Assembly: GCF_020889685.1 (NCBI RefSeq)
Contig: NZ_JACMYO010000003.1
Location: 52,669 to 116,668, forward strand
Length of the DNA stretch: 64,000 nucleotides
Direction of reading: 5' to 3'
Source of the DNA: Bradyrhizobium oropedii
Lineage (GTDB): Bacteria; Pseudomonadota; Alphaproteobacteria; Rhizobiales; Xanthobacteraceae
Below are positions 37,208 to 45,713 of this stretch, piece after piece. The position numbers were made by a program, and so were the translations under genes. The notes under the pieces are model-generated. The model worked only from the letters and a program-made list of their open reading frames with translations. It made no database searches and had not been told where the DNA came from. Position 1 is the first letter of the stretch. Every line of letters starts with the position of its first letter.

Positions 37208-38203
37208 ATGAATGTTGCAGCGCACCAGGCCTGCGCTGTGTTCGAGGACACGAGCGGCAAGAAGATGAAGGGCGTTCGCTCCGATACCCAGCCCCCGTCC
37301 CGGCGCGGCCGACGGCGCATCGTCGCCGACCGCGTTCGCACGCAACCCGACGATCCCGCGGCAATGGTGATCGAGGCCAACCGGCATGACGAGTTGTTCC
37401 GCGCCGCCGACGGCAGCCCCGATCCGTCGGTCGTCAAGTCCGCGCATCGCGTGCTGCGCATCTTCGAGTATTTTGCCGAGATCGAACGGCCCGCGGCCAT
37501 GACCGAGATCGCGCGCCGGCTGAACTATCCGCCGTCGAGCACGTCGGCGCTGCTGAAGAGCCTCGTCGAGCTCGGCTATCTCGACCACGACCGGACGGCG
37601 CGTAGCTACGTGCCGACGGTCCGCGTCGCCCTGCTCGGCGGCTGGCTCAAGAGCCAGACATTGCCGGGAGCGACACTCGATGCGATCACGCGCGAGTTGC
37701 ACGAGGCGACGCGGCTGACCACCTTCGTGGTGGCGCGCAACCGGCTCTACAGCCAGTATATCCGCGTGCTGCAGGGCACGACACCAGTGCGCTATTACCT
37801 CGAACCCGGCGCGCGGCGGCTCCTGACCCACTCGACCCCGGGCCGGGTGTTTCTCAGCCTGATGAACGACGAGGATGCGCGGCGGATCGTGCAGCGGATC
37901 AACGCCGAAGAAGCGCCATCCTCCGCCGTCCGCTTCCCCGACATCCAGCATGCGCTGGCGACGATCCGCCAGCAGGGATTCGCCTATACGCGCGACATGG
38001 GAACGCCCGGCCTGAGCGCGATTGCGATGCGGCTGACCGAGGCCGACCAGACGCCTCCGCTTGTCATCACCGTCGCAGGCCCGAGCTCAATCATCTCGGC
38101 GGAAGGCAAGGCGATCATCGGAAAGATGCGCGAGCTGGTCGAGCGGCAGTCGCCCGGCCTGTTGCCGCAGATCGACATCGACGCGCCACCGATCGAGACC
38201 TGA
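37208..38203 (+). CDS. IclR family transcriptional regulator
   Basis: A 331-residue protein with an N-terminal extension of about 85 residues. A winged helix follows (SVVKSAHRVLRIFEYFAEIE, then AMTEIARRLNYPPSSTSALL) and then an IclR effector domain (RLTTFVVARNRLYSQYIRVL ... LLTHSTPGRVFLSLM). The start ATG 37208 has AGAAGG upstream; ATG 37268 is an alternative that trims the unstructured extension. Divergent orientation to the acyl-CoA dehydrogenase and binding-protein genes suggests that it controls them, with an aromatic or acyl compound as effector. Confidence 0.9.
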   Translation: MNVAAHQACAVFEDTSGKKMKGVRSDTQPPSRRGRRRIVADRVRTQPDDPAAMVIEANRHDELFRAADGSPDPSVVKSAHRVLRIFEYFAEIERPAAMTEIARRLNYPPSSTSALLKSLVELGYLDHDRTARSYVPTVRVALLGGWLKSQTLPGATLDAITRELHEATRLTTFVVARNRLYSQYIRVLQGTTPVRYYLEPGARRLLTHSTPGRVFLSLMNDEDARRIVQRINAEEAPSSAVRFPDIQHALATIRQQGFAYTRDMGTPGLSAIAMRLTEADQTPPLVITVAGPSSIISAEGKAIIGKMRELVERQSPGLLPQIDIDAPPIET

Positions 38204-38227
38204 GATCGGGGATGCGTGAGGTCGACG

Positions 38228-38857
38228 TCAGGACCCGGCGCGGCGAATCGTGATCCGGGTCTCGTCGGTCATGTCCTTGAGCTCCTTGTTCGGCTCACGA
38301 TAGAGATGCCGCTCGATCTCCACGGTCCGGCCATCGGTGGTCTTGCTGCACGTCTCGTCGACGAATACCCCGCCGACCTCCTGCTTGTCGGTGCCCGGCT
38401 TCGCCTCCGCGCAGCTCCAGCCGTCCTCGCCGTAGCGCGACTTGGCCTGCAGGCCGAGCAGGAAGGCCTTCTTGCGCAGATAGAGCCGCGCCTTCGGATC
38501 GGTCTCGATGGTCAGCGCCGCGATCTTGGCGTCCTTGTCGATCATCACGGTCAGGATCGCCGGATGGCCGCCGACCATGGTGCCTTCGCGCGCAGTCTCA
38601 CGATCATACTCGAAACGGATGCCGCGCAACTGATCCGGCCCTTCCGGGCAGCTCGACCACTGCGCCCATTCCGCCAATCTGTGGGTGGCCTTCTCTCCGG
38701 CGCAGGTCAGGTTGATGTATCCCGCGTCGGGCACGCTCGTGATCGCCATGCCGACATTGATGTCGCGCAGGTCGCCCGCGGTCGCCATCGCCGGTACGGC
38801 CGCCATGATCGTGGCGGCGAAGACCAACCCGCGAATCGCCGATCTCTGCTTGCTCAT
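38228..38857 (-). CDS. Exported hypothetical protein linked to the PQQ dehydrogenase cluster
   Basis: A 209-residue protein from ATG 38857 with AGAAGG upstream and a signal peptide (MSKQRSAIRGLVFAATIMAA, cleavage near ATA). The mature part has four Cys (TCAGEK, SSCPEG, SCAEAK, TCSKTT), which may form two disulfides in the periplasm. The start overlaps the stop of the cytochrome c gene (ATGA), so it is translationally coupled to it and to the PQQ alcohol dehydrogenase upstream. I recognise no family; a maturation or electron-transfer accessory role is inferred from position only. Confidence 0.75.
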   Translation of the reverse strand: MSKQRSAIRGLVFAATIMAAVPAMATAGDLRDINVGMAITSVPDAGYINLTCAGEKATHRLAEWAQWSSCPEGPDQLRGIRFEYDRETAREGTMVGGHPAILTVMIDKDAKIAALTIETDPKARLYLRKKAFLLGLQAKSRYGEDGWSCAEAKPGTDKQEVGGVFVDETCSKTTDGRTVEIERHLYREPNKELKDMTDETRITIRRAGS

Positions 38858-39393
38858 GGCTTTGCCTTCTCGCTTGGGTCGGACGGCGCGGCCGCGTGGC
38901 CGGCCTCCTTGTAGATGTTGCAGACGCGCGAGCCGTCGCCGAAGAAGGCGATGCATTCGTCATAGTTCGGCTCACCCTTGCCCTTGACGTGGGCGAGCAC
39001 ATAATCGGCGACAGCCTCGACCTCGTTCGGCCGCAGGAACACGTTCGCCTCGGGCGGCATGCGGTCCGCGACATCCTGCCGGCTCATCTCGTAGCATTTC
39101 GTGTTGTCATAGGAGCCGCGCACGAAGAACGGCATGCCGGTGCCCGGCCGACCGCAGGTCACGGTTTCGATGATCTGTTCCCGCGTCAGGTCGGTCTTGC
39201 GCAGCGACAGCGCGTCGCCGCCATAGCCGCCGCCGCCGTTGCCGTGCCATTTGTGGCAGCCCATGCAATTGCCGCGCTTGAACACCGCCTTGCCCGCATC
39301 GGTCGGATCGCTCGCCGACTGCGCATGCGCCGCGCCAAATCCCATCACCAGCGCGCAGCCGAGCCACGCACCAATCAGCCGTGTTTGCTTCAT
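38854..39393 (-). CDS. Periplasmic c-type cytochrome (electron acceptor of PQQ dehydrogenase)
   Basis: A 179-residue cytochrome with a signal peptide (MKQTRLIGAWLGCALVMGFG, cleavage near AHA) and one haem-binding motif CMGCH at about residues 43-47. A likely distal Met is in RPGTGMPFF. The C-terminal part (PPEANVFLRPNEVEAVADYV) follows a cytochrome c fold of the XoxG/PedF type. It lies just downstream of the PQQ dehydrogenase on the same strand and is its probable electron acceptor. Confidence 0.88.
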   Translation of the reverse strand: MKQTRLIGAWLGCALVMGFGAAHAQSASDPTDAGKAVFKRGNCMGCHKWHGNGGGGYGGDALSLRKTDLTREQIIETVTCGRPGTGMPFFVRGSYDNTKCYEMSRQDVADRMPPEANVFLRPNEVEAVADYVLAHVKGKGEPNYDECIAFFGDGSRVCNIYKEAGHAAAPSDPSEKAKP

Positions 39394-39434
39394 TTGCTTT
39401 TGTTTCTTGTATTATTTCATTCGGCCAAATCGAA

Positions 39435-39465
39435 CGCGGGAGGCCCCTCACGGAAGCCTCCCGCG
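39435..39465 (-). terminator. Hairpin between PQQ dehydrogenase and cytochrome genes
   Basis: A perfect 10-bp stem (CGCGGGAGGC with GCCTCCCGCG), 11-base loop, starts 10 bases after the dehydrogenase stop. There is no T-run. It may lower cytochrome expression or stabilise the dehydrogenase mRNA 3' end. Confidence 0.5.
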
Positions 39466-39474
39466 CTTGCGATG

Positions 39475-41247
39475 TCAGAGCGCGAACACGTAGAGCATCG
39501 AGCCCGGCTGCATCCGCTTCAGCTCGGGCGTGGCATCGATGAACCACTTGTCCCAGGCACCGCCGAGACCGACCAGGATCGCGATGTACTGCTTGCCGTC
39601 CACCGAGAACGTCATCGGGGGCGCGTTGACGCCACCGCCGGTGTTGAACTGCCAGAGTTGCTGCAGCGATTTCGCGTCATAGGCGATCACCTCGCCGGAC
39701 GGTTGTCCGGAGAACACGAGGTCGGGTGTTGCCAGGATACCGCCGAGGTTCGGGAACTGCGTCTCCGCCTTCCCTGCCACCTTGCCGGTGGTGACGTCGA
39801 TCGCGGTCACGCTGCCGGTGATCTTGACGTTCTGGCTCGGCCCGCCGCCGGTGAAGAACTCGCGCGCCTTGACCTTGTCCGACGTCATCTCCTCGACCTT
39901 GATGTGGTTGCAGCTCTCGATGACGGGAATGTACCAGAGCTTCAGGTTCGGATTATACGCGGTCGGCGGCCAGTTCTTGCCGCCCATGTTGCCGGGGCAG
40001 ATATCCGTTTCTTTGTTGGTGCGGCTCGGTGTGACCGACGCGTTGTACTTCTGCACGCCCTGCTTCGGATCGTACTCCACCGGCTTGCCGGACTCGGGAT
40101 CGAGCCCCTTGGTCCAGGTTACCTTCTTGACGAAGGGCAGACCCCAGATGAACTTGCCGCTGTTGCGATCGATCGCATAGGCAAAGCCGTTGCGGTCGGC
40201 CTCGAGCGCGAGCTTCAGCGTCGAGTTGTTCGGACCGGGGACGTCGACCAGCACGTTCTCCGCCACGCTGTCATAGTCGAAGGGATCGTTCGGCGTGTGC
40301 TGGTAGTGCCACTTGATCTTGCCGGTGTCGGCATCGAGACCGAGCGACGAGTCGGTGTAGAGGTTGTCGCCGGGACGATATTCATTGTCCCAGTCCGGTC
40401 CGGGATTGCCGACGCCCCAGACGATGGTGTTGGTCGAAGGGTCGAAGCTGCCGGTGACCCAAGTCGAACCGCCACCGCTGGCCTTGGCGTTCTTGTCGTC
40501 CTTCCAGGTCTCGTGCCCCGGCTCGTCCTTGCCCGGAATGGTGTGTGTGCGCCACACTTCCTTCTGGCTGTTCAGGTCGGTCGCAGCGATCCAGCCGCGA
40601 ATGCCGTATTCAGCACCAGCCACGCCTGATATCGCCTTGTCCTTGACGATCAGCGGAGCGCCGGTGATCACCTCGCCTTTGTCGGGATCGGCGACCTGAC
40701 GCTGCCAGGCGACCTGCCCGGTCTCCTTGTTGGTCGCGATCAGGCGGCCGTCAAGCGTGTGCGAGATGACGAGGTTGTACCACAACGCGACGCCGCGGTT
40801 GTCGACGCCGCAGCAGGCGACCGCGCCGGCCCAGTCGTGGTCGGTCTTGGGATCCATCTTCCAGACCAGCACGCCTTTGCCGCCATGCGCATCGATCTTG
40901 TAGACCGAGCCCCAGCCGTCGGTGACGTACATGAAGCCGTTCTCGACGATCGGGGTTCCCTCCAGGCCGCCATGCCCCCAGATTCCGCCGCCCTCGACTC
41001 CGCCGAGATGCATGGTCCAGGCGACCTTCAGGTTCTTGACGTTGTCCTTGTTGATATCCGCCAGCGACGAGAAGCGGGTCGCCGAATAGTTCTTGTGGTG
41101 GTGCAGCCAGTTGCCTGCTTCCTTGTCAGCGTTGAGCAGGCGGTCCTGGTTGACGTCGTCCGCGAGCGCGAACGAGCCCGCGAAGGTCGCGGCGGATGCT
41201 ACTGCCGCCGCGAGCATGTGAGATTTTACCCAATTCAACCTTGTCAT
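39475..41247 (-). CDS. PQQ-dependent methanol/ethanol-family dehydrogenase, predicted lanthanide type
   Basis: A periplasmic quinoprotein alcohol dehydrogenase of 590 residues, start ATG 41247 with GGAGGAAA upstream. The signal peptide ends near ALA (residue 29). The vicinal disulfide that stacks on PQQ is C145-C146 (VACCGVDN). Metal ligands are Glu213 (GAEYGIRG), Asn281 (WGVGNPGP) and the catalytic Asp324 in DPFDYD. Asp326, two residues later, is the position that distinguishes lanthanide-dependent enzymes (XoxF/ExaF/PedH) from calcium enzymes, which carry Ala, Ser or Thr. The following cytochrome would accept the electrons. The alcohol substrate cannot be fixed. Confidence 0.92.
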   Translation of the reverse strand: MTRLNWVKSHMLAAAVASAATFAGSFALADDVNQDRLLNADKEAGNWLHHHKNYSATRFSSLADINKDNVKNLKVAWTMHLGGVEGGGIWGHGGLEGTPIVENGFMYVTDGWGSVYKIDAHGGKGVLVWKMDPKTDHDWAGAVACCGVDNRGVALWYNLVISHTLDGRLIATNKETGQVAWQRQVADPDKGEVITGAPLIVKDKAISGVAGAEYGIRGWIAATDLNSQKEVWRTHTIPGKDEPGHETWKDDKNAKASGGGSTWVTGSFDPSTNTIVWGVGNPGPDWDNEYRPGDNLYTDSSLGLDADTGKIKWHYQHTPNDPFDYDSVAENVLVDVPGPNNSTLKLALEADRNGFAYAIDRNSGKFIWGLPFVKKVTWTKGLDPESGKPVEYDPKQGVQKYNASVTPSRTNKETDICPGNMGGKNWPPTAYNPNLKLWYIPVIESCNHIKVEEMTSDKVKAREFFTGGGPSQNVKITGSVTAIDVTTGKVAGKAETQFPNLGGILATPDLVFSGQPSGEVIAYDAKSLQQLWQFNTGGGVNAPPMTFSVDGKQYIAILVGLGGAWDKWFIDATPELKRMQPGSMLYVFAL

Positions 41248-41394
41248 CAGTTCATTTCCTCCGGATCCAGCATTCTTCATTGATCGAACCGCCCGTCACA
41301 CACGGGCGATCGCGCGAGAAGCCTTGAGTCCCGGCGATTGGCTGTGCCACCCGCCGCCTTCGTTGGTCACTTGTCTTTGGTCATCTGTTTTGGG

Positions 41395-41880
41395 TCACTT
41401 CTGGACCTGTACCTCCGTCTCGATGGTGCCTGCTTTCTGAAAAACGACCGCGCATTTGAATGTCTCGCCGGGCGCGAGCGCCTGGCGCATCTGCAACAGC
41501 ATGACGTGATAGCTGTCGCGCTTCAGCTCGAGCGTCGCTTTGGGCGGGATTGGTATATTGGATATCGATCGCATGGCGGGTGCGCCTTCGCCGCGATCGA
41601 CGATGTGGCGCTCGGAAAAATTCGCGACCGGGCAGCGGACACGAAGCAGCGCATCGGCGCTGTCGGCCTCGTTCTTGATCGTCATCGTCAAGGGAAGGTC
41701 CCCGCCCGCATTGTCGATCGCCGGTACGCGCGCATCCACAATCGCCAGGGATTCGTTCGCGACGGCGTTATGCATCACTCCGAACGTGCTGATCAGGCAG
41801 AATAATGGCAACGCAATCCACGAACTGCACTTAGCGATCCTGCACGCAACGGCGCGATGCAACCCCCGCTCGAACGACAT
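41395..41880 (-). CDS. Periplasmic copper chaperone PCu(A)C family protein
   Basis: A 161-residue exported protein; start ATG 41880 has GGGAG at good spacing, better than ATG 41898. A long signal segment (CSSWIALPLFCLISTFG) precedes a PCu(A)C-like beta domain. The copper-site pattern is kept: His followed by 11 residues and Met (RHIVDRGEGAPAM), then HVM (SYHVML). The closing motif MRQALAPGETFKCAVVFQKA also fits. Family members deliver Cu(I) to cytochrome oxidase. It sits 150 bases upstream of the PQQ dehydrogenase on the same strand. Confidence 0.82.
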   Translation of the reverse strand: MSFERGLHRAVACRIAKCSSWIALPLFCLISTFGVMHNAVANESLAIVDARVPAIDNAGGDLPLTMTIKNEADSADALLRVRCPVANFSERHIVDRGEGAPAMRSISNIPIPPKATLELKRDSYHVMLLQMRQALAPGETFKCAVVFQKAGTIETEVQVQK

Positions 41881-42010
41881 CAAGTTTTCTCCCGACATGA
41901 TTTTTGCGGCATTGTTTCATGCTTCATCGCGCGCATCCAGTGATTGAAGATCGGGAACCGGGTTTCATTGCAGTTTCGGCACGCATAGCCGTCATGCTAA
42001 CTTTTTGCGC

Positions 42011-43006
42011 ATGAGTGATCTCGATACACTCCCGCCGCTCGAGCGCGATGCAGCGCATGCCGCACTGCGTGAGGTGATCGGCGCGACAACGATCGACTCC
42101 GTCACACCTGTCTCCGGCGGCGCCACGTCGGCGCGTCTGTTCAGAATCGATGCGAGCGGCGAGAATTATTTGCTACGAATCGAAGGCGTGCCGAGCCCGC
42201 TGCGCAATCCGTATCAATATGTTTCACTCAGGATTGCCGCTGACGCCGGTATCGCGCCGCGACTCTATTTTGTCGACGAGACATCGCGCATCGTCGTGAT
42301 GGACTTTATCTCCCGAAAACCGCTCGGCCTCTATCCCGGCGGCCTGCCGGCGCTGGCGAAGGTACTCGGCGAATTGCTGGCGAGGCTGCAGGCAACGCCG
42401 ACCTTTCCGTCCTTCGTGCGCTACCCGGACATCGTGGCCCGCCTCTGGGCCCATGTCTGTCGCACCGGCCTGTTTGCGCCCGGCGTGCTCGACCGGTGCA
42501 ACGAACATCTTGCGCATATCCGCGCGACCTATGTCTGGGACGAAGCGAATTCGGTTTCGAGCCACAACGACCCGCTGCCCGCTAACATCCTGTTCGACGG
42601 CAACAGGCTCTGGATGATCGACTGGGAGTCCGCTTACCGCACCGATCCGCTGGTCGATCTTGCAATCGTCGGCGGCAGCATCGCACGAACGCCTGAGCTG
42701 GAAGACATTCTGCATCGCGCCTGGCTCGGCCGCCCGCTGGATGACGCGCTCCGGGCCCGGCTCGCGCATGTCCGCGCCCTGACCCGGCTCTACTATGCCG
42801 GCGTGCTGTTCAGCGCATCCGCGACGGCGCCGCGCGCCACACCCGACACGAGCCTCGCGGCGCCGACGCTTGCCGAACTCGCGGAGGCTACCCGCATCGG
42901 CCGACTCAAGGTCGGCACGCCGGCGGCCAAGCACGTGGTCGGCAAGATGCTCCTCGCCTCGTTCCTCTCCGATGTCGCGACGCCCGGCTTCGATCTTTCG
43001 GTTTGA
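42011..43006 (+). CDS. Choline/aminoglycoside kinase-like phosphotransferase
   Basis: A 331-residue APH/choline-kinase-fold protein starting at ATG 42011. It has the nucleotide loop VSGGATSARLFRID and the catalytic HNDPLPANILF (Asp base and metal Asn), followed by WMIDWESAYRTDPLVDLA (metal Asp). This combination is closest to bacterial choline/ethanolamine kinases and lipopolysaccharide kinases of this fold. It is divergent from the copper chaperone gene. The substrate is unknown. Confidence 0.85.
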   Translation: MSDLDTLPPLERDAAHAALREVIGATTIDSVTPVSGGATSARLFRIDASGENYLLRIEGVPSPLRNPYQYVSLRIAADAGIAPRLYFVDETSRIVVMDFISRKPLGLYPGGLPALAKVLGELLARLQATPTFPSFVRYPDIVARLWAHVCRTGLFAPGVLDRCNEHLAHIRATYVWDEANSVSSHNDPLPANILFDGNRLWMIDWESAYRTDPLVDLAIVGGSIARTPELEDILHRAWLGRPLDDALRARLAHVRALTRLYYAGVLFSASATAPRATPDTSLAAPTLAELAEATRIGRLKVGTPAAKHVVGKMLLASFLSDVATPGFDLSV

Positions 43007-43049
43007 CGCGCTTTCTTCACCCGAACCGGCAGTTACTCCACCCGAAAAC

Positions 43050-44762
43050 CTAGCTGCAATTCGTGCGCGATCCGCTGATCGGCTTCATCTCCGGTTCCGA
43101 CAGCACGCAGGTCGCGCTCAGATCGCCGTCGGGCGGCGGCACCTGGGACGGCAAGGTGAAGGTCCCGCGTGCGCCGGCAGGAAGCCTGAGCTTCTTGGAA
43201 ATCCTGAACTTGTCCGGCACGGTGAACGGCTTGAAGTCGCCATCGTTGATCCGAACGCCGCGGCTCATCCCGGTGACCATGAGCGCGCCGGTGTCGACCA
43301 ATTCCGCCAGACCGGCGCGGCCCGGCAAGACGGAATAGTGGTTGACCGGATGCGCCGAGACGACCGCCTCGACGTCGATCTGCGCAATTCCGGCCGGGTA
43401 ATCCACCCGCAGGTCGCGCCACAACAATTCGCCAAGGCCTTCCGTCGGCAACTGGATCGCGTTGCGAACCGGCCGATCCGGAAAATGCCGCGCCGCCGGG
43501 ACACGGAAAGTCCCCGCGCTCTGCTCGCCGCCGGTCTCATCCACGGCGCGCCCGAGCAGCAACGACGCGATCTCCTCGGCGCGACCATCCTTCATCGTTG
43601 CGTCGGTCGCCGGCACAAGACATCCGGCGTGTGCGGTGAAGTGGACCTTTTCGCGCGGCACGCCCATGATGCCGACAAGCGGCTTGCCGCCGCGCTGCGG
43701 TCCTGCACCGCCTGCGGCCGCGAACCGCTGCAGACGCGCGTCACCCGACTTGTCGACGGTCGCGTCGGCATCGGCCACGACGCCGGCGATGCGTTCGGTC
43801 GCTCCGACGATATCCCAGATCATCGCGCCGCCACTCGCCAGCGCGAGATAGATCGGTTCGGGTCCGGGCGCGATCTCGACGGTCGTCACGTAGGTGACCC
43901 GGTCCTGGTTGCCGACCCAGGCGTTCGACAGCGCCTTGCCCTCCTGCGCCCCCAGAAGAATGAGACGCACCTCGCGCGGGACGGCGGGCACATCGCACCC
44001 CGCCACGGCGGTTTGCAGTTGCTGCTTCCGGAGCTGGATCTCACGCGCGCGCTGCGCCGCCTGTCGGGCCTCATTCAGGCGCTTGCCGAAATCCGCGAAT
44101 TCGCTGGCGGATATGCGGCCATCGCGATCCTGGTCAATCGCGGCAAATTGCTCGCGCACGGCCGCCTCGTATTCGGCGAGCGAGACGGCGCCATCTCCGT
44201 TCGCATCGAGCGTCATCGGGACGTACTGGGTCGCGCCTTGCTGCCAGCTGACGCTGGCCTGATCGGCCTGTCGCTGGCCTTCTTGCCGGATTTCAGCGGC
44301 GCTGATGACGCCATCCTGGTCGGCATCCAGCTTGAGCGCCTCGCTGACAAGCCTCTCGAGCTGCAGACGAACCTGCTCCGGCGTTGGCTCGAGCTGCACC
44401 CCGTTGGCGTGGATCATTTGCCGCGCCCGCGGCTGCATCACCGCGACGACCTCTGCCTTGGTGACCGCTCCGTCACCATCGAGATCGTAAGCCAGCACCT
44501 GTGTAATGACCTGCAATCGGCGCTGCGCGGCCGCGATCTTGCGCAAATCGTCGATGCCTTGCGCGGTGACCCCGCGCTCGTCCGGATTGCTCTGATAGAA
44601 CGCGGCCAGCATCTGCGACCTGACCTGCTCCCAGGTCACGTCCGCACGCATCGCGCCGCCCATCCTGTTGATGATCCATTCCGAATTGGCGCTGGCCGGC
44701 GCAGAGAAAACGCCGAGACACATCGCCGAAGCGCCCAGAAGGCGAACCAACCGCAACCGCAT
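43050..44762 (-). CDS. Exported protein with four EF-hand calcium-binding motifs
   Basis: A 570-residue protein from ATG 44762 (GGAG seven bases upstream) with a signal peptide (RLRLVRLLGASAMCLGVFSA, cleavage near ASA). Four canonical EF-hand loops follow: DLDGDGAVTKAE (93-104), DADQDGVISAAE (146-157), DANGDGAVSLAE (186-197) and DQDRDGRISASE (210-221). All keep Asp at positions 1, 3 (Asn in the third) and 5 and Glu at 12, so metal binding is likely. The region from about 230 to the end is unrecognised, with several Cys. No Pro is at loop position 2, so this is not lanmodulin-like. Confidence 0.85.
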   Translation of the reverse strand: MRLRLVRLLGASAMCLGVFSAPASANSEWIINRMGGAMRADVTWEQVRSQMLAAFYQSNPDERGVTAQGIDDLRKIAAAQRRLQVITQVLAYDLDGDGAVTKAEVVAVMQPRARQMIHANGVQLEPTPEQVRLQLERLVSEALKLDADQDGVISAAEIRQEGQRQADQASVSWQQGATQYVPMTLDANGDGAVSLAEYEAAVREQFAAIDQDRDGRISASEFADFGKRLNEARQAAQRAREIQLRKQQLQTAVAGCDVPAVPREVRLILLGAQEGKALSNAWVGNQDRVTYVTTVEIAPGPEPIYLALASGGAMIWDIVGATERIAGVVADADATVDKSGDARLQRFAAAGGAGPQRGGKPLVGIMGVPREKVHFTAHAGCLVPATDATMKDGRAEEIASLLLGRAVDETGGEQSAGTFRVPAARHFPDRPVRNAIQLPTEGLGELLWRDLRVDYPAGIAQIDVEAVVSAHPVNHYSVLPGRAGLAELVDTGALMVTGMSRGVRINDGDFKPFTVPDKFRISKKLRLPAGARGTFTLPSQVPPPDGDLSATCVLSEPEMKPISGSRTNCS

Positions 44763-44891
44763 TTCGCACTCCACTATTCCAGGTTGAACGATCTGACGCA
44801 GGCGCATTAAATTTGCCGTCACGGATTGCTTCAAATTGTCTGGATTGCAGCGATCCTGCGCGCCGTGACGCGGGCGCGCCCCCGACCGGCG

Positions 44892-45599
44892 TCACCCCGG
44901 CGGATTGAATGTCCGCGTGAAGAACACCGGCGCCTTGGCCTTCTTCAGCCGATAGAGCTGCGCCGGCCGGTTCGGCCCCTTGCGCATCTTCGCGACCGGC
45001 TCGATCAGGTCGGCCGCGAGCATGCGGGTGCGGAACGCGCTCTTCTCCAGCGGACGATCGAGCACGATCTCGTAGGTGCGCTGCAGTTCCGGCAGCGTGA
45101 ATTCCTGTGGCATCAGATAGGCCGGCAGCGAGGTGTATTCGACCTTGTTGCGCAAACGCAGCACGGCCGCCTGCAGGATCTCGGCATGGTCGAAGGCAAG
45201 CTTCGGCCTCGCCTTCTCGCCCTCGACCGCGAACCACTGCGCATCCGCGGCCAACGCACCGCCGGCAGCGTGCTCCGGCAGCAATGCGAAGTAGGCATGC
45301 GTCGCAGACCAGCCGCGCGGATCTCTCGTGGCGCTGCCCCAGCTGCCGAGCTGCTCCAGATACGGACTGACGACGCCGGTCTTGGCCTTCAGCTTGCGCA
45401 CCGCGCAGGCTTCGAGGTCGCGGTCGCCGGCGATATCGACGAAGCCGCCGGGTAACGCCCAAGCTCCTGGAAACGGCTCGCTTTCCGCCTTCGGGCGTTG
45501 AACCAGCAGGACCTGAAGCGCGTCTGACCTGATGGCGAAGATGACGACATCAACCGTCGTCAACGGCCGCGGAAAGTCGAGTTCCGGCTTCTCTTGCAT
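44892..45599 (-). CDS. NrtR-like Nudix-domain transcriptional regulator
   Basis: A 235-residue protein with an N-terminal Nudix fold (about residues 15-150) and a C-terminal winged helix (about 160-235; LQRTYEIVLDRPLEKSAFRT), the layout of NrtR regulators of NAD metabolism. The Nudix box has lost its catalytic glutamates: the usual RExxEExG reads RKLKAKTG, so it is a sensor and not a hydrolase. NrtR proteins respond to ADP-ribose or related nucleotides. It is divergent from the SPFH/NAD-kinase-like pair, with repeated ACTTAGTTGT operator sequence between them. The function is inferred from architecture and context. Confidence 0.88.
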   Translation of the reverse strand: MQEKPELDFPRPLTTVDVVIFAIRSDALQVLLVQRPKAESEPFPGAWALPGGFVDIAGDRDLEACAVRKLKAKTGVVSPYLEQLGSWGSATRDPRGWSATHAYFALLPEHAAGGALAADAQWFAVEGEKARPKLAFDHAEILQAAVLRLRNKVEYTSLPAYLMPQEFTLPELQRTYEIVLDRPLEKSAFRTRMLAADLIEPVAKMRKGPNRPAQLYRLKKAKAPVFFTRTFNPPG

Positions 45600-45638
45600 G
45601 CTCTCCCCGTCCTCCTCTGAACCTTTTCACGTCCCGGC

Positions 45639-45666
45639 TTGACAATAACATACTTAGTTGTACAGT
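45639..45666 (+). promoter_or_regulatory. Promoter of the SPFH - NAD-kinase-like operon
   Basis: A -35 TTGACA (45639-45644) and a -10 TACAGT (45661-45666) are separated by 16 bases. The -10 is embedded in the operator repeats, so regulator binding would block polymerase. Confidence 0.6.
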
Positions 45667-45687
45667 CAAACTAACTTAGTTGTCCAG
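45652..45687. promoter_or_regulatory. Candidate NrtR operator (two direct repeats with internal dyad)
   Basis: The sequence ACTTAGTTGTNCAG occurs at 45652-45665 and again at 45674-45687, exactly 22 bases (two helical turns) apart. Between them CAAACTAA makes an inverted repeat with TTAGTTG. It overlaps the -10 box of the plus-strand promoter. Confidence 0.65.
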
Positions 45688-45713
45688 ACACACTTATCTA
45701 GGAGTGCAACGCC

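Noticed and set aside
44000..44500. Lanmodulin-like reading of the EF-hand protein
   Set aside because: The EF loops lack the Pro at position 2 that marks lanmodulin, and the protein is much longer.
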